A stretch of 5,594 bases of DNA from Nitrospirales bacterium (GTDB lineage Bacteria; Nitrospirota; Nitrospiria; Nitrospirales; UBA8639). The notes beneath the pieces are model-generated. The model saw nothing but the letters and a program-made list of their open reading frames with translations. It was not told the DNA's origin and did not search any database. This document shows, piece after piece, positions 1 through 5,594 of the stretch (positions are counted from its first letter, which is position 1; every line of letters begins with the position of its first letter). Location of the stretch: the NCBI GenBank assembly GCA_021604265.1, contig BQIY01000180.1:1-5594 (forward strand), read 5' to 3'. The position numbers and the translations under genes were made by a program.

Positions 1-89
1 GCCATCTTGAACAACATGCCGGCTCCACCTTTGGCTTGATCCTCCCTGACTCCTAGATTATTCGTCAACATCTGAACGAGTTCCATCAT
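1..89 (-). CDS. DUF2780-like protein, N-terminal fragment (runs off the left edge)
   Basis: Only the first 29 codons are in the window. The reading begins ATG ATG GAA at 89 and gives MMELVQMLTNNLGVREDQ followed by AKGGAGMLFKMA. The pattern 'L..LTN.LGV.E.QA.GG.G.LFK.A' is the N-terminal signature I associate with DUF2780 (VcgC/VcgE-like), a small family of unknown function. A GGAGG ribosome binding site at 96-100 lies 6 bases before the first ATG and 9 before the second, so either could be used. It lies 74 bases downstream of the ATPase gene on the same strand and may be co-transcribed with it; I see no terminator between them. No signal peptide is visible in the part present. The family call rests on about 30 residues, so it is moderate; that a real gene starts here is more secure. 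Confidence 0.68.
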   Translation of the reverse strand, partial: MMELVQMLTNNLGVREDQAKGGAGMLFKM

Positions 90-163
90 GGCATTCCTCC
101 GTTAAATAATTGGTCGTGATGGCTAATGAATAAGGGGTAGAGAGGGTTAGAGGCTATTGTAGA

Positions 164-2623
164 TTATTCCCAGGCTGGAGTCATGTCTCCAGATGAATCT
201 TTCCAGGAGGGGACCCAGGCAAGCGTGACGAATTTGACTGAAATATTAGTTTTTTTTGGCCTGACAGTGATGGATTCAAGGGTGCCGGCCTGTTCTTCCC
301 ATTGGGAAACTAGGGTGTCTTTGTCATCTTGGAATTGGGTGTTGAGATCAAGAAGCCGTTGCTGCAAGGCTTCAACAGTCTCTCCTGCTCGTGCGACATC
401 CTTCGCTTCTTTCATCGAGCGTCCCACGCCGCGAATCGCTGACGTCGCTCGGCCCATAGACGAGCGGCTAAGGGTTTTTCTTCCAAGAAATGCCGACAGC
501 AAGGTTGCTCCAAAGGAGATGACTGTTTGCATTTTCTGCTGCTTGGCTTGCTCCGCTTCTCGCTCGACAGCCTGCTCTGCACGGCGAATCCGTTCTTCAA
601 GTGTGGCCATTTTGGGGGCATACTTCCTTCGAAGTCGTTCAATGTCCTCGTCTCGCTGTTCATGGGCGAGTTGTTGTAAACGAATGCGGAAATCACGTTT
701 GGATTCGTCTGGCTCTGAAATGATTTTAAGAGAAGGGCTTTTCCAAAGTTCGAGTGTCTTGTGACGGTACACCCAGTTTTTAAAGTCTCTCTCCCAGTTC
801 TTGTAGTGTTTCGTGTTCCCGGCTGCTGAAGGTACAGGTGAATAGCTCGCACCTTCTTCAGGACGTTTCGCAAGGTCATCTGGATCAATTTCTGTCTCAA
901 TGGCGTCATCCCAATCTACTGGGATTGGATCATCCATAATAGGAAGAAGTAACGTGAGGTCTCGTAATATGTCCAACTTTGTTTTGCTTTGCATGTAATG
1001 AATAGAGGCTGAAGCCAATAATTGTGGCTGATATGTGAGGTTTGCTCCGTCAGGTTGTGCCGTTCTTGTGGGAACGAAGTACTGTGAAATGTCTGGCGGT
1101 AAGACCGGTCGTTGAGAGGTCTCGACTTGCGTATGTGAGTCCTTTGTTTTCGCGGATTTTTTCTTTGCATGGCCTGTTGTTGTCTGCGCGTGCCTTTCTA
1201 CGTGTCGGGCTTTGTAAGGATCCATTAATGCTTTGATCTGTGTCCTTGTCAGTGGACCGCGCAAGTAGGAGAGCGCCCAACGAGTTTCAAAAATTTCAGG
1301 CTTGTCGTCGTGAACATTGTTCATGAGAAAGACGCGACTGCCTAATCCTGAGAGTGTTTTCTCCATCTGTTTCCGATTCATGGTCTTTCCCGCTTCAGAC
1401 GTGGCCCCTTCAAGACCATCCAGAACGCGTGCCATATCGCGTTCGGTTTGCAAACGGCCGATAAACCAGGTTCCGGCATTGCCGAGGCCTTTGTAATCGA
1501 GATCCACAGGGTTTTGTGTTGCCAGGACCGTTCCCACACCAAAGGCGCGCGCTTGTTTGTGCAAGGTGAGAAGTGGAGCTTTCGACGGGGGATTTTTTAC
1601 AGGAGGAAAGTACCCAAAGACTTCGTCCATATAGACGAGTGCGCGAAGGCTTGTAGTCCCAGATTGAGTCCGCATCCAACTCACCATTTGACTCAGCAGC
1701 AAAGTGACGATGAACATACGTTCCGTATCACTTAAGTGTGCGATAGACATAATAGCGATCCGCGGCTTACCGTCTGCCGTATACAGGAGCTGGTCGATGT
1801 CCAGCGGTTGCCCTTCGAGCCATGTAGAAAATCCCGGCGCACCGAGAAGATTATTGAAGCGCATGGCAAGTGTAAAGCGATCTTTTGAAGGGAAGAATGA
1901 CTCAATATTCAAGACTCCAATTTTCTGAATTGGCGGATTCTGTAGATGTCCGATGAGTTGCGCCAGATCCAAATCTTGTCCTTGTTTCCATACATGCCCC
2001 AGAACAGTCGAAAGTAAAATGTGTTCCCGGCTTTGGAGCGGATCGGCCTCAATGCCGACGAGGTTCAACAGGCTGGTTGCCGTTGTACTGATTCGTTCGC
2101 TCAGGAGTTCCGTATCTTCCAGGATTGAGGCGGGAGGTGCTGAAAATGATTTCAGGATTGAGATCGGCAGGCCGGCAGTACTTCCCGGCGTATAGATGGC
2201 AAAGTCCGCAGCCTCGCGTAAACGTTTGATTCGATCACCACCTTGATTCCATGTACGCAAACCCTTCTTCCATGTGTCGGCCTCTTGCTGGGCATACTCT
2301 ACAGGGGAGAAGCCTTTTTTCTGTGCATCGTCTTTATTAACCCATGGGAGAAAGTCTTGTCCCTTGAGTTTGGGAAACGTCAGTAACAGATTGGAAAGGT
2401 CCCCCTTGGGGTCGATCACCAGCGCGGGAATCCCATCTATCGCGGCTTCTTCCAACAGTCCAATGCAGAGACCGGTTTTCCCGCTTCCCGTCATGCCCAT
2501 GCAGACAGCATGAGTCACGAGGTCTTTCGAGTCATAAAGGAGAAGGCCGGGTTTCGCTTCCTTTTTCTCTAAGTCGAATGGGCGTCCCAGATAGAAGGCC
2601 CCAAGTTTTTCAAAGTCTTGCAT
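164..2623 (-). CDS. HerA/FtsK-family P-loop ATPase with C-terminal coiled coil
   Basis: An 819-residue protein (numbered from the ATG at 2623). Walker A is GMTGSGKT at about 43-50 with K49. The HerA-like VIDPKGDLSNLL follows at 69-80. Walker B is ALVYMDEVFGY at 328-338 with D333 and E334. The sensor region is VLATQNPVDLDYKGLGNAG at about 366-384, and GRLQTERD near 389-396 offers an arginine-finger candidate. A conserved FLMNNVHDDKPEIFETRW stretch (432-449) closes the motor. Known of the family: ring-forming ATPases that move DNA or other polymers. The start differs from classical HerA: only about 40 residues precede Walker A, too short for a HAS-barrel domain. Past about 475 come a Lys-rich linker, an acidic segment, and charged coiled coils at roughly 650-700 and 740-785, split by a hydrophobic stretch (VISFGATLLSAFLG, 701-714) and a Gly/Arg/Ser-rich piece. 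No NurA, SIR2 or other nuclease partner is visible in the window; the downstream neighbour is the DUF2780-like gene. The cellular role is not known to me. The ATPase call is firm. Confidence 0.9.
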   Translation of the reverse strand: MQDFEKLGAFYLGRPFDLEKKEAKPGLLLYDSKDLVTHAVCMGMTGSGKTGLCIGLLEEAAIDGIPALVIDPKGDLSNLLLTFPKLKGQDFLPWVNKDDAQKKGFSPVEYAQQEADTWKKGLRTWNQGGDRIKRLREAADFAIYTPGSTAGLPISILKSFSAPPASILEDTELLSERISTTATSLLNLVGIEADPLQSREHILLSTVLGHVWKQGQDLDLAQLIGHLQNPPIQKIGVLNIESFFPSKDRFTLAMRFNNLLGAPGFSTWLEGQPLDIDQLLYTADGKPRIAIMSIAHLSDTERMFIVTLLLSQMVSWMRTQSGTTSLRALVYMDEVFGYFPPVKNPPSKAPLLTLHKQARAFGVGTVLATQNPVDLDYKGLGNAGTWFIGRLQTERDMARVLDGLEGATSEAGKTMNRKQMEKTLSGLGSRVFLMNNVHDDKPEIFETRWALSYLRGPLTRTQIKALMDPYKARHVERHAQTTTGHAKKKSAKTKDSHTQVETSQRPVLPPDISQYFVPTRTAQPDGANLTYQPQLLASASIHYMQSKTKLDILRDLTLLLPIMDDPIPVDWDDAIETEIDPDDLAKRPEEGASYSPVPSAAGNTKHYKNWERDFKNWVYRHKTLELWKSPSLKIISEPDESKRDFRIRLQQLAHEQRDEDIERLRRKYAPKMATLEERIRRAEQAVEREAEQAKQQKMQTVISFGATLLSAFLGRKTLSRSSMGRATSAIRGVGRSMKEAKDVARAGETVEALQQRLLDLNTQFQDDKDTLVSQWEEQAGTLESITVRPKKTNISVKFVTLAWVPSWKDSSGDMTPAWE

Positions 2624-2630
2624 CGACACG

Positions 2631-2638
2631 ATCCTTTC
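2631..2638 (-). promoter_or_regulatory. Ribosome binding site that sets the ATPase start
   Basis: On the minus strand GAAAGGAT precedes the gene. AAGGA ends only 2 bases before a GTG at 2627-2629 but 8 bases before the ATG at 2621-2623. The ATG (protein beginning MQDFEKLG) is therefore the better start; the upstream GTG would add just Met-Ser. Confidence 0.65.
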
Positions 2639-2640
2639 AC

Positions 2641-2669
2641 AATGATCTACGAAGAGATGTGTTTGTCAA
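2641..2669 (-). promoter_or_regulatory. Possible promoter of the ATPase gene
   Basis: The minus strand has a perfect -35 hexamer TTGACA at 2664-2669, 40 bases upstream of the ATG. At a 17-base spacing the -10 position reads ATCATT (2641-2646), a poor match to TATAAT. The location is right, but the weak -10 keeps this tentative. A distant alternative is the TATGAT on the minus strand near 2706-2714, which lacks a well-placed -35. Confidence 0.3.
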
Positions 2670-2734
2670 TGGGTGTTGCAGGGGGAGTTTGTTCAATCGC
2701 ATTGCATCATAACTTATGGGTCATTCTCAAGCTT

Positions 2735-2972
2735 GGACACCTATAATCAATCTCACGGGAGGCTCAAGGACCAAAAGCGAAACAATGACTTTCTATTGCT
2801 CTCATGTCTACGAACCATCGTGTCCAAGGACACCTATAATCAATCTCACGGGAGGCTCAAGGACCAAAAGCGAAACAATGACTTTCTATTGCTCTCATGT
2901 CTACGAACCATCGTGTCCAAGGACGCCTATAATCAATCTCACGGAAGACTCACGGACTTCACGAAACACTGT
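2735..2972. repeat. 93-bp tandem repeat, two exact copies plus a decayed third
   Basis: Copy 1 is 2735-2827 and copy 2 is 2828-2920, identical over 93 bases. Copy 3 starts at 2921 with ggacgcctataatcaatc, matches well for about 25 bases, then diverges and fades by about 2972. Each full unit begins GGACAC and ends GTGTCC-AA, so the junction at 2820-2833 is the inverted repeat GTGTCC-AA-GGACAC; the second junction (2913-2926) has one mismatch. Each copy carries TATAAT (2742-2747, 2835-2840, 2928-2933) without a good -35. As 93 is a multiple of three, frames stay open through the array and create repetitive reading frames, which I do not regard as genes. There are no variable spacers, so it is not a CRISPR. 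The exact identity of copies 1 and 2 suggests recent duplication or active homogenisation. Confidence 0.9.
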
Positions 2973-3200
2973 CTGTTGATTATTTTAATGTCTGTGAGCG
3001 GGATACAAGGTCTAGAAACAAAAGCCAGAGCTCTCGCAATATGTCCATGCCTGCGTTGGGGTGCTGACAAAATGTATCAAGGATGTATCAATAATTCATG
3101 AGGCGAGACATGAGAGGTAAGGCGAGTTGCAGGCGATTGTCTATGGCGTTCGTCAAATCTGGGTCATTCAACTTCGATCATTATCCCTAGAATGTTCGTG
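2973..3200. other. Intergenic spacer between tandem repeat and vapB promoter
   Basis: No gene, tRNA or terminator is supported here. The one structured element is an 11-base tandem: ATGTATCAA at 3072-3080 and again at 3083-3091, one helical turn apart, which could be a protein-binding site or chance. Together with the repeat array this makes up most of the roughly 630-base divergent region between the ATPase gene and vapB. Confidence 0.5.
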
Positions 3201-3201
3201 C

Positions 3202-3239
3202 TTGCTGTGATGTGTCATGTGGTGTATAGTGAAACACAT
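3202..3239 (+). promoter_or_regulatory. vapBC promoter with overlapping operator-like inverted repeat
   Basis: A -35 TTGCTG (3202-3207) and a -10 TATAGT (3225-3230) are 17 bases apart and lead into vapB, whose ATG is at 3256. The inverted repeat ATGTGT (3210-3215) / ACACAT (3234-3239) brackets the -10, with an inner GTGT (3222-3225) pairing the same ACAC. GGTGTAT also recurs at 3221-3227 and 3245-3251. VapB-type antitoxins commonly bind such repeats over their own promoter, alone or with VapC, to repress the operon. The elements are seen; that VapB binds them is inferred. Confidence 0.55.
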
Positions 3240-3255
3240 AGAGAGGTGTATTGCT

Positions 3256-3459
3256 ATGCGAACGAATGTTGTGTTGGATGACCAGCTAGTCCAAGAAGCT
3301 TTTAAATATGCAAAAGGGAAAACGAAGCGCGAGTTAGTGCACCAAGCCCTACAAGAGTTTGTCGAACATCACCGTCGTCTAGATGTTCGGGAGATCAAAG
3401 GTGCTGTTCGAATCCGTCGAGGATACGACCATAAGAAACTTCGAGTCGGTGAGCGCTAA
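3256..3459 (+). CDS. vapB: VapB-family antitoxin (ribbon-helix-helix)
   Basis: A 67-residue antitoxin. The N-terminus MRTNVVLDDQLVQEAFKYA, followed by KTKRELVHQALQEFVEHHR, is the VapB_antitoxin (DUF2191-type) pattern: a short strand (2-7) and two helices (about 9-20 and 23-37) making a dimeric DNA-binding fold. The basic C-terminal tail, ending near GYDHKKLR at 56-63, is where this family usually wraps its toxin. It should neutralise VapC by binding its active site and repress the operon. The start chosen is the ATG at 3256, 7 bases after AGAGGTG (3242-3248). An in-frame ATG at 3217 would add 13 residues, but it lies within the promoter and outside the family's usual N-terminus. vapC begins 2 bases after the stop, so the genes are surely co-transcribed. 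Confidence 0.9.
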   Translation: MRTNVVLDDQLVQEAFKYAKGKTKRELVHQALQEFVEHHRRLDVREIKGAVRIRRGYDHKKLRVGER

Positions 3460-3461
3460 CG

Positions 3462-3860
3462 ATGTATTTGGTCGATACTTCTGTCTGGCTCGATTTTTTT
3501 AGGAATCAATCGACGCAGGCTGTGAGAAAGTTTGAAGAAATCCTTGATGGAAAGATTCCATTTGGAATTACTGGCCTCATTTATCAAGAAGTTTTGCAGG
3601 GAGCCGATTCTCCGAGAGATTTTTTGCAGCTTCAGACCTACTTAGGTACACAAAAGTTTTATCATCCTGTCGATCCGGTTCGCAGCTATGAAAAAGCGGC
3701 AGATCTGTACTTTCGCTGTCGTCGGGAGGGAATTACCATTCGAGGTTCGATCGATTGTCTCATTGCGCAGGTCGCGATCGAACAGAAACTTTATCTCCTT
3801 CATCATGATCGTGATTTCACGAAAATAGCAGAGGTGATTCCCGACTTGAAAGTGGCGTAG
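3462..3860 (+). CDS. vapC: VapC-family PIN-domain ribonuclease toxin
   Basis: A 132-residue toxin, full length for the family. The PIN core is complete: MYLVDTSVWLDFF at the N-terminus with D5, E43 in LIYQEVLQG, D98 in GSIDCLIA, and D116/D118 in HHDRDFTKIA near the end. These acidic residues hold the metal ions that cut RNA. VapC toxins typically cleave tRNA or a specific rRNA loop and stop translation when VapB is degraded; the target of this one cannot be told from sequence. The ribosome binding site GGTGAG (3448-3453) lies inside the end of vapB, 8 bases from the ATG, which suits coupled translation. No frameshift or missing catalytic residue is visible, so the toxin is probably active. 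Confidence 0.93.
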   Translation: MYLVDTSVWLDFFRNQSTQAVRKFEEILDGKIPFGITGLIYQEVLQGADSPRDFLQLQTYLGTQKFYHPVDPVRSYEKAADLYFRCRREGITIRGSIDCLIAQVAIEQKLYLLHHDRDFTKIAEVIPDLKVA

Positions 3861-3946
3861 TCGGGTCGCAAGAGTTAGGAAGGTCAGATTATAAGAGGTA
3901 ATCATTTCAAAAACTTAAACGATCAATCCCCCTCAACTTCAACATT

Positions 3947-3969
3947 TGGCTATCATGTAATGGTAGCCA
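3947..3969. terminator. Hairpin between convergent vapC and yjbQ
   Basis: TGGCTATCAT (3947-3956), a 3-base loop, then ATGGTAGCCA (3960-3969): ten pairs, one a G-T wobble on the plus-strand transcript. It sits between vapC (ends 3860) and the yjbQ remnant (ends 4001 on the other strand), where a two-way terminator would be expected. Neither strand has a run of T after it, so intrinsic termination is doubtful; the stem may be a processing signal or a leftover. The rest of 3861-4000 shows nothing. Confidence 0.4.
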
Positions 3970-4000
3970 GGTTCAATATCTTAACAGTATAAAGCACCAT

Positions 4001-4435
4001 TCAAGTCCTTGAGACTATTCCCTCATCGTCGTGATCTCGAATCAGCGTACAGTCCACCCGTCGATCAGCGCGCGGGCCATCAAATTCGCAGAAAAAAATG
4101 TTCTGCCAACGAGACAAGCTGAGTTGGCCATCGATGATGGGAACCGTTTCCGATGGACCCACAAGGCCGGCTTTCAGACGAGAATCACCATTGCCGTCTT
4201 GGGCATCGTGGAGCCACATGCCTGAAGGAATCAATTTGCGAAGAAGATTGACGACATCGAGGGAAACACTGTTATCCCAATTCTCTTGAATCAACATGGC
4301 TGCCGTTGCGCTTTGTGGATAAAGGTGAACAAGTCCATTTTGGACACCACTGTGTTCAAGGGCTGCAGGTGTGGCTTTGGTGATATCGATGAGCTCTCTA
4401 TACTATGTGAATTTCAGGTTGATCGTTTTGAGTAT
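4001..4435 (-). pseudogene. yjbQ: YjbQ-family (UPF0047) gene broken by one stop codon
   Basis: Reading the minus strand gives ILKTINLKFT, a TAG (4403-4405), then YRELIDITKATPAALEHSG and NGLVHLYPQSATAAMLIQEN in the same frame. The C-terminal half has GNGDSRLKAGLVGPSETVP and WQNIFFCEFDGPR, the YjbQ hallmarks. About 144 codons match the family's usual 135-145, so nothing is missing except the codon replaced by TAG, likely from CAG or a similar codon by one substitution. There is also no usable start: the natural position reads ATA (4433-4435) or GTT, with no Shine-Dalgarno. The first internal ATG (4295-4297) would drop about 46 N-terminal residues, including the strands before the QSATAA segment. 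YjbQ proteins are linked to thiamine phosphate synthase-like activity, but their role is unsettled. Low divergence from a good family member points to a recent loss. The family call is strong; truly dead versus readthrough is inferred. Confidence 0.85.
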
Positions 4436-4533
4436 AACCCAGACACAGAGAATAATCAGACGCGACCTTGTTACCTTATTCGGTTGATGAGTTTGACTCT
4501 TTTGTCGTTCGTGAAAAAACCTTATCTCAGATT

Positions 4534-5184
4534 TCAGGAATGAGCAGAGGGTTCGATGCCCTGCTTCGTTTTCACATTCCGCTCATGCGGCACAAACGCT
4601 TGGGTCGCGAGGCGTGTATAGTTTGGCCGTAAGGGGAGTCTTGCATGTCTGGCTTGACGTACTAACGTGTGGTGCCCTTTCAGATACAACCCGGCGTCCG
4701 TCGGAAATGTCACTGTCTTTGCCTGCATCGTCGTATCCACCGTCACTTGTTGCAAGTGTCTCGGCTGGATGGTCTTCGTCTCTTGGCCCACCTCAATCGT
4801 TAACTTGAGCAATTATTTGCAGCCAATGGGGCCGATTCTCTGGAAAAGCTGAGCCATCTGCGACGGATCAATCGGCAGCGTGAAGATACATCTCGCCACA
4901 GAAATGTTGCCAATAGAGATTCTCCACCCACCGGATTAAGGCCTTTTCATTGGATAATGCATTGAGGTGTTTCAAGTCTTGCAAGCCCCCAGTAATTGAA
5001 TCAGCAAGCTAAGGTGACCGTGCTCCGCATGCGATAGGGCAAGTCTCTGGACGCACTAGGCCCATGGGATCTTCTGAGCGAGGCGATACGACGAATGGTG
5101 ACTATGCAAGAGGTTGTCGAGTAGTTGCCGGCATAAGTCTTCTTGAGGCGGGATCGGAGACGTACGTAGTTGATACAGAATCTT
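4534..5184 (-). pseudogene. Decayed IS5-like transposase, N-terminal half only
   Basis: On the minus strand the remnant reads KILYQLRTSPIPPQEDLCRQ, LLDNLLHSHHSSYRLAQKIPWA, a TAG (5056-5058), then LLIQLLGG / LQDLKHLNALSNEKALIRWV / ENLYWQHFCGEMYLH / TLPIDPSQMAQLFQRIG, a TAA (4813-4815), and LLKLTIEVGQETKTIQ followed by VTVDTTMQAKTVTFPTDAG. 'RW.EN.YWQ.FCGE..' and 'LPIDPS....F..RIG' are typical of IS5-type transposases with the DUF772-type N-terminal domain; VDTT carries the first Asp of the DDE catalytic triad. Two frame changes are needed: one at the run of five C at 4986-4990 (one base lost) and one near 4880-4885, where an AC pair seems lost. The reading ends at 4534 well before the other catalytic Asp and Glu, so the C-terminal half is deleted. 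About 215 codons remain. No terminal inverted repeats or target duplications could be placed. It is inert by itself. Confidence 0.78.
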
Positions 5185-5194
5185 CTATAAAGTA

Positions 5195-5221
5195 AATCGG
5201 CAAGAATAATTCTTGGCGATT
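5195..5221. repeat. 27-bp imperfect palindrome upstream of the transposase remnant
   Basis: The arms are AATCGGCAAGAAT (5195-5207) and ATTCTTGGCGATT (5209-5221) around a central A; 12 of 13 positions pair, with a single G-G mismatch. It lies about 10 bases upstream of where the transposase reading opens, so it may be an element end, an operator for the lost element, or a site for a dimeric regulator. There is no adjacent T run to make it a terminator. The symmetry is certain; the function is unknown. Confidence 0.6.
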
Positions 5222-5586
5222 ATAACTCTCCACAAAATGACAACATAACCTTTAGCTATGGGATAAAGAGATTTTTTTAAGAAGAACTATTTATGTCAAT
5301 CAGGCTGAGCTATAACATGATTATTCAAAGCATTTCCCCAAAAATTCATAGCATGTGAGAGGTGTACGTTGAGTATTGGACCTGGGGATAATGGTCGGAT
5401 AGTCTTAATGATGGTTGTAAAACGGCCGCATAGATCATAAATGATCTATGGTTCTCAGTGAAATTTAAAAATTTTCGCAGGTTTCTATTGATTCTTTTAT
5501 CTATTAAGGAGTACATATACACTTTAATAATCTTTGACATCATGAATATCGTGCCGGGTTTTTGCGAGTAATTATTCCAACCTTGG
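5222..5586. other. AT-rich gene-free stretch
   Basis: I see no supportable gene. A minus-strand frame of 65 codons (5346-5543) lacks a ribosome binding site and resembles nothing I know. The stretch has T and A runs (such as 5271-5280 and 5463-5475), one strong palindrome at 5429-5450, and a TTGACA at 5534-5539 without a fitting -10. It is probably the upstream region of a gene beyond the right edge. Confidence 0.5.
5429..5450. repeat. Perfect palindrome with 10-bp arms
   Basis: CATAGATCAT (5429-5438), AA, ATGATCTATG (5441-5450): the arms are exact reverse complements with only 2 bases between. Such a short centre favours a binding site for a dimeric regulator over an RNA hairpin, though the stem could open to a 4- or 6-base loop. 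No T run follows. Its place about 140 bases before a probable gene start would suit an operator or activator site. Confidence 0.6.
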
Positions 5587-5594
5587 TAAGGAGG
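5587..5594 (+). promoter_or_regulatory. Strong Shine-Dalgarno at the window edge
   Basis: TAAGGAGG is a full match to the anti-Shine-Dalgarno sequence and ends exactly at the last base. A plus-strand gene probably starts within about 5-10 bases past the edge. Confidence 0.5.

Noticed and set aside
183..764. Plus-strand reading frame of 193 codons
   Set aside because: It is antisense to the coiled-coil end of the ATPase gene, and its composition fits a shadow frame.
2735..2972. CRISPR array
   Set aside because: Copies 1 and 2 are identical over the full 93-bp period, leaving no variable spacer, and no cas gene is near.
2735..2972. Integron attC sites
   Set aside because: The unit lacks the paired RYYYAAC / GTTRRRY ends expected of attC, and no integrase or cassette gene is present.
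2673..3101. Repetitive plus-strand reading frames of 142 and 87 codons across the tandem repeat
   Set aside because: They are open only because the 93-bp unit is a multiple of three and lacks stops in two frames. No ribosome binding site is well placed, and two frames are equally open, which argues against selection on either protein.
3217..3255. Earlier vapB start at 3217
   Set aside because: It lies inside the promoter, has no ribosome binding site, and adds 13 residues outside the family's usual N-terminus.
4548..4562. tRNA T-arm-like hairpin (AGGG TTCGATG CCCT)
   Set aside because: No acceptor, anticodon or D arm can be folded around it; it falls in the tail of the transposase remnant.
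5534..5539. TTGACA as a -35 for the gene to the right
   Set aside because: The position 17 bases on reads GGTTTT; no fitting -10 is found before the Shine-Dalgarno.
5346..5543. Minus-strand reading frame of 65 codons
   Set aside because: No ribosome binding site, no family resemblance, and it spans the 5429-5450 palindrome in AT-rich DNA.

Overview
The window looks like bacterial chromosome of moderate GC with strong Shine-Dalgarno sites. No gene fixes the taxon. The HerA-like ATPase next to a DUF2780 gene, a VapBC pair and a YjbQ relative would fit Nitrospirota or a similar environmental lineage, but that is a weak impression.

Left part (1-2670), minus strand: a long intact gene for a HerA/FtsK-type P-loop ATPase with a coiled-coil C-terminal tail (about 164-2623). 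It is followed 74 bases downstream by the first 29 codons of a DUF2780-like gene that runs off the left edge. Both have convincing ribosome binding sites.

Middle (2671-3255): a gene-free divergent spacer between the ATPase gene and vapBC. It holds a 93-bp unit repeated exactly twice plus a decayed third copy, bounded by GGACAC/GTGTCC and carrying a TATAAT in each copy. A promoter with an overlapping inverted repeat sits just in front of vapB.

Plus-strand operon (3256-3860): a type II toxin-antitoxin pair. VapB (ribbon-helix-helix antitoxin, 67 aa) is followed after 2 bases by VapC (PIN-domain RNase, 132 aa) with all expected acidic residues. The pair looks intact.

Right part (4001-5221), minus strand: decayed genes. 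A YjbQ-family (UPF0047) gene is complete except for one in-frame TAG near its N-terminus and no recognisable start codon. Upstream lies a fossil IS5-like transposase fragment, readable across two stops and two small frameshifts. It lacks its C-terminal half and ends near a 27-bp imperfect palindrome. The last 370 bases are AT-rich and gene-poor, with a perfect 10-bp-arm palindrome and, at the very edge, TAAGGAGG, which suggests a plus-strand gene starting just outside.

Overall, an ordinary housekeeping-like ATPase gene lies beside a small accessory zone: a tandem repeat, a toxin-antitoxin pair, a freshly broken gene and an insertion-sequence remnant. I see no clear multi-gene novel system. 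The best candidates for follow-up are the stand-alone HerA-like ATPase with its DUF2780 neighbour, the 93-bp repeat, and the single-stop yjbQ gene.
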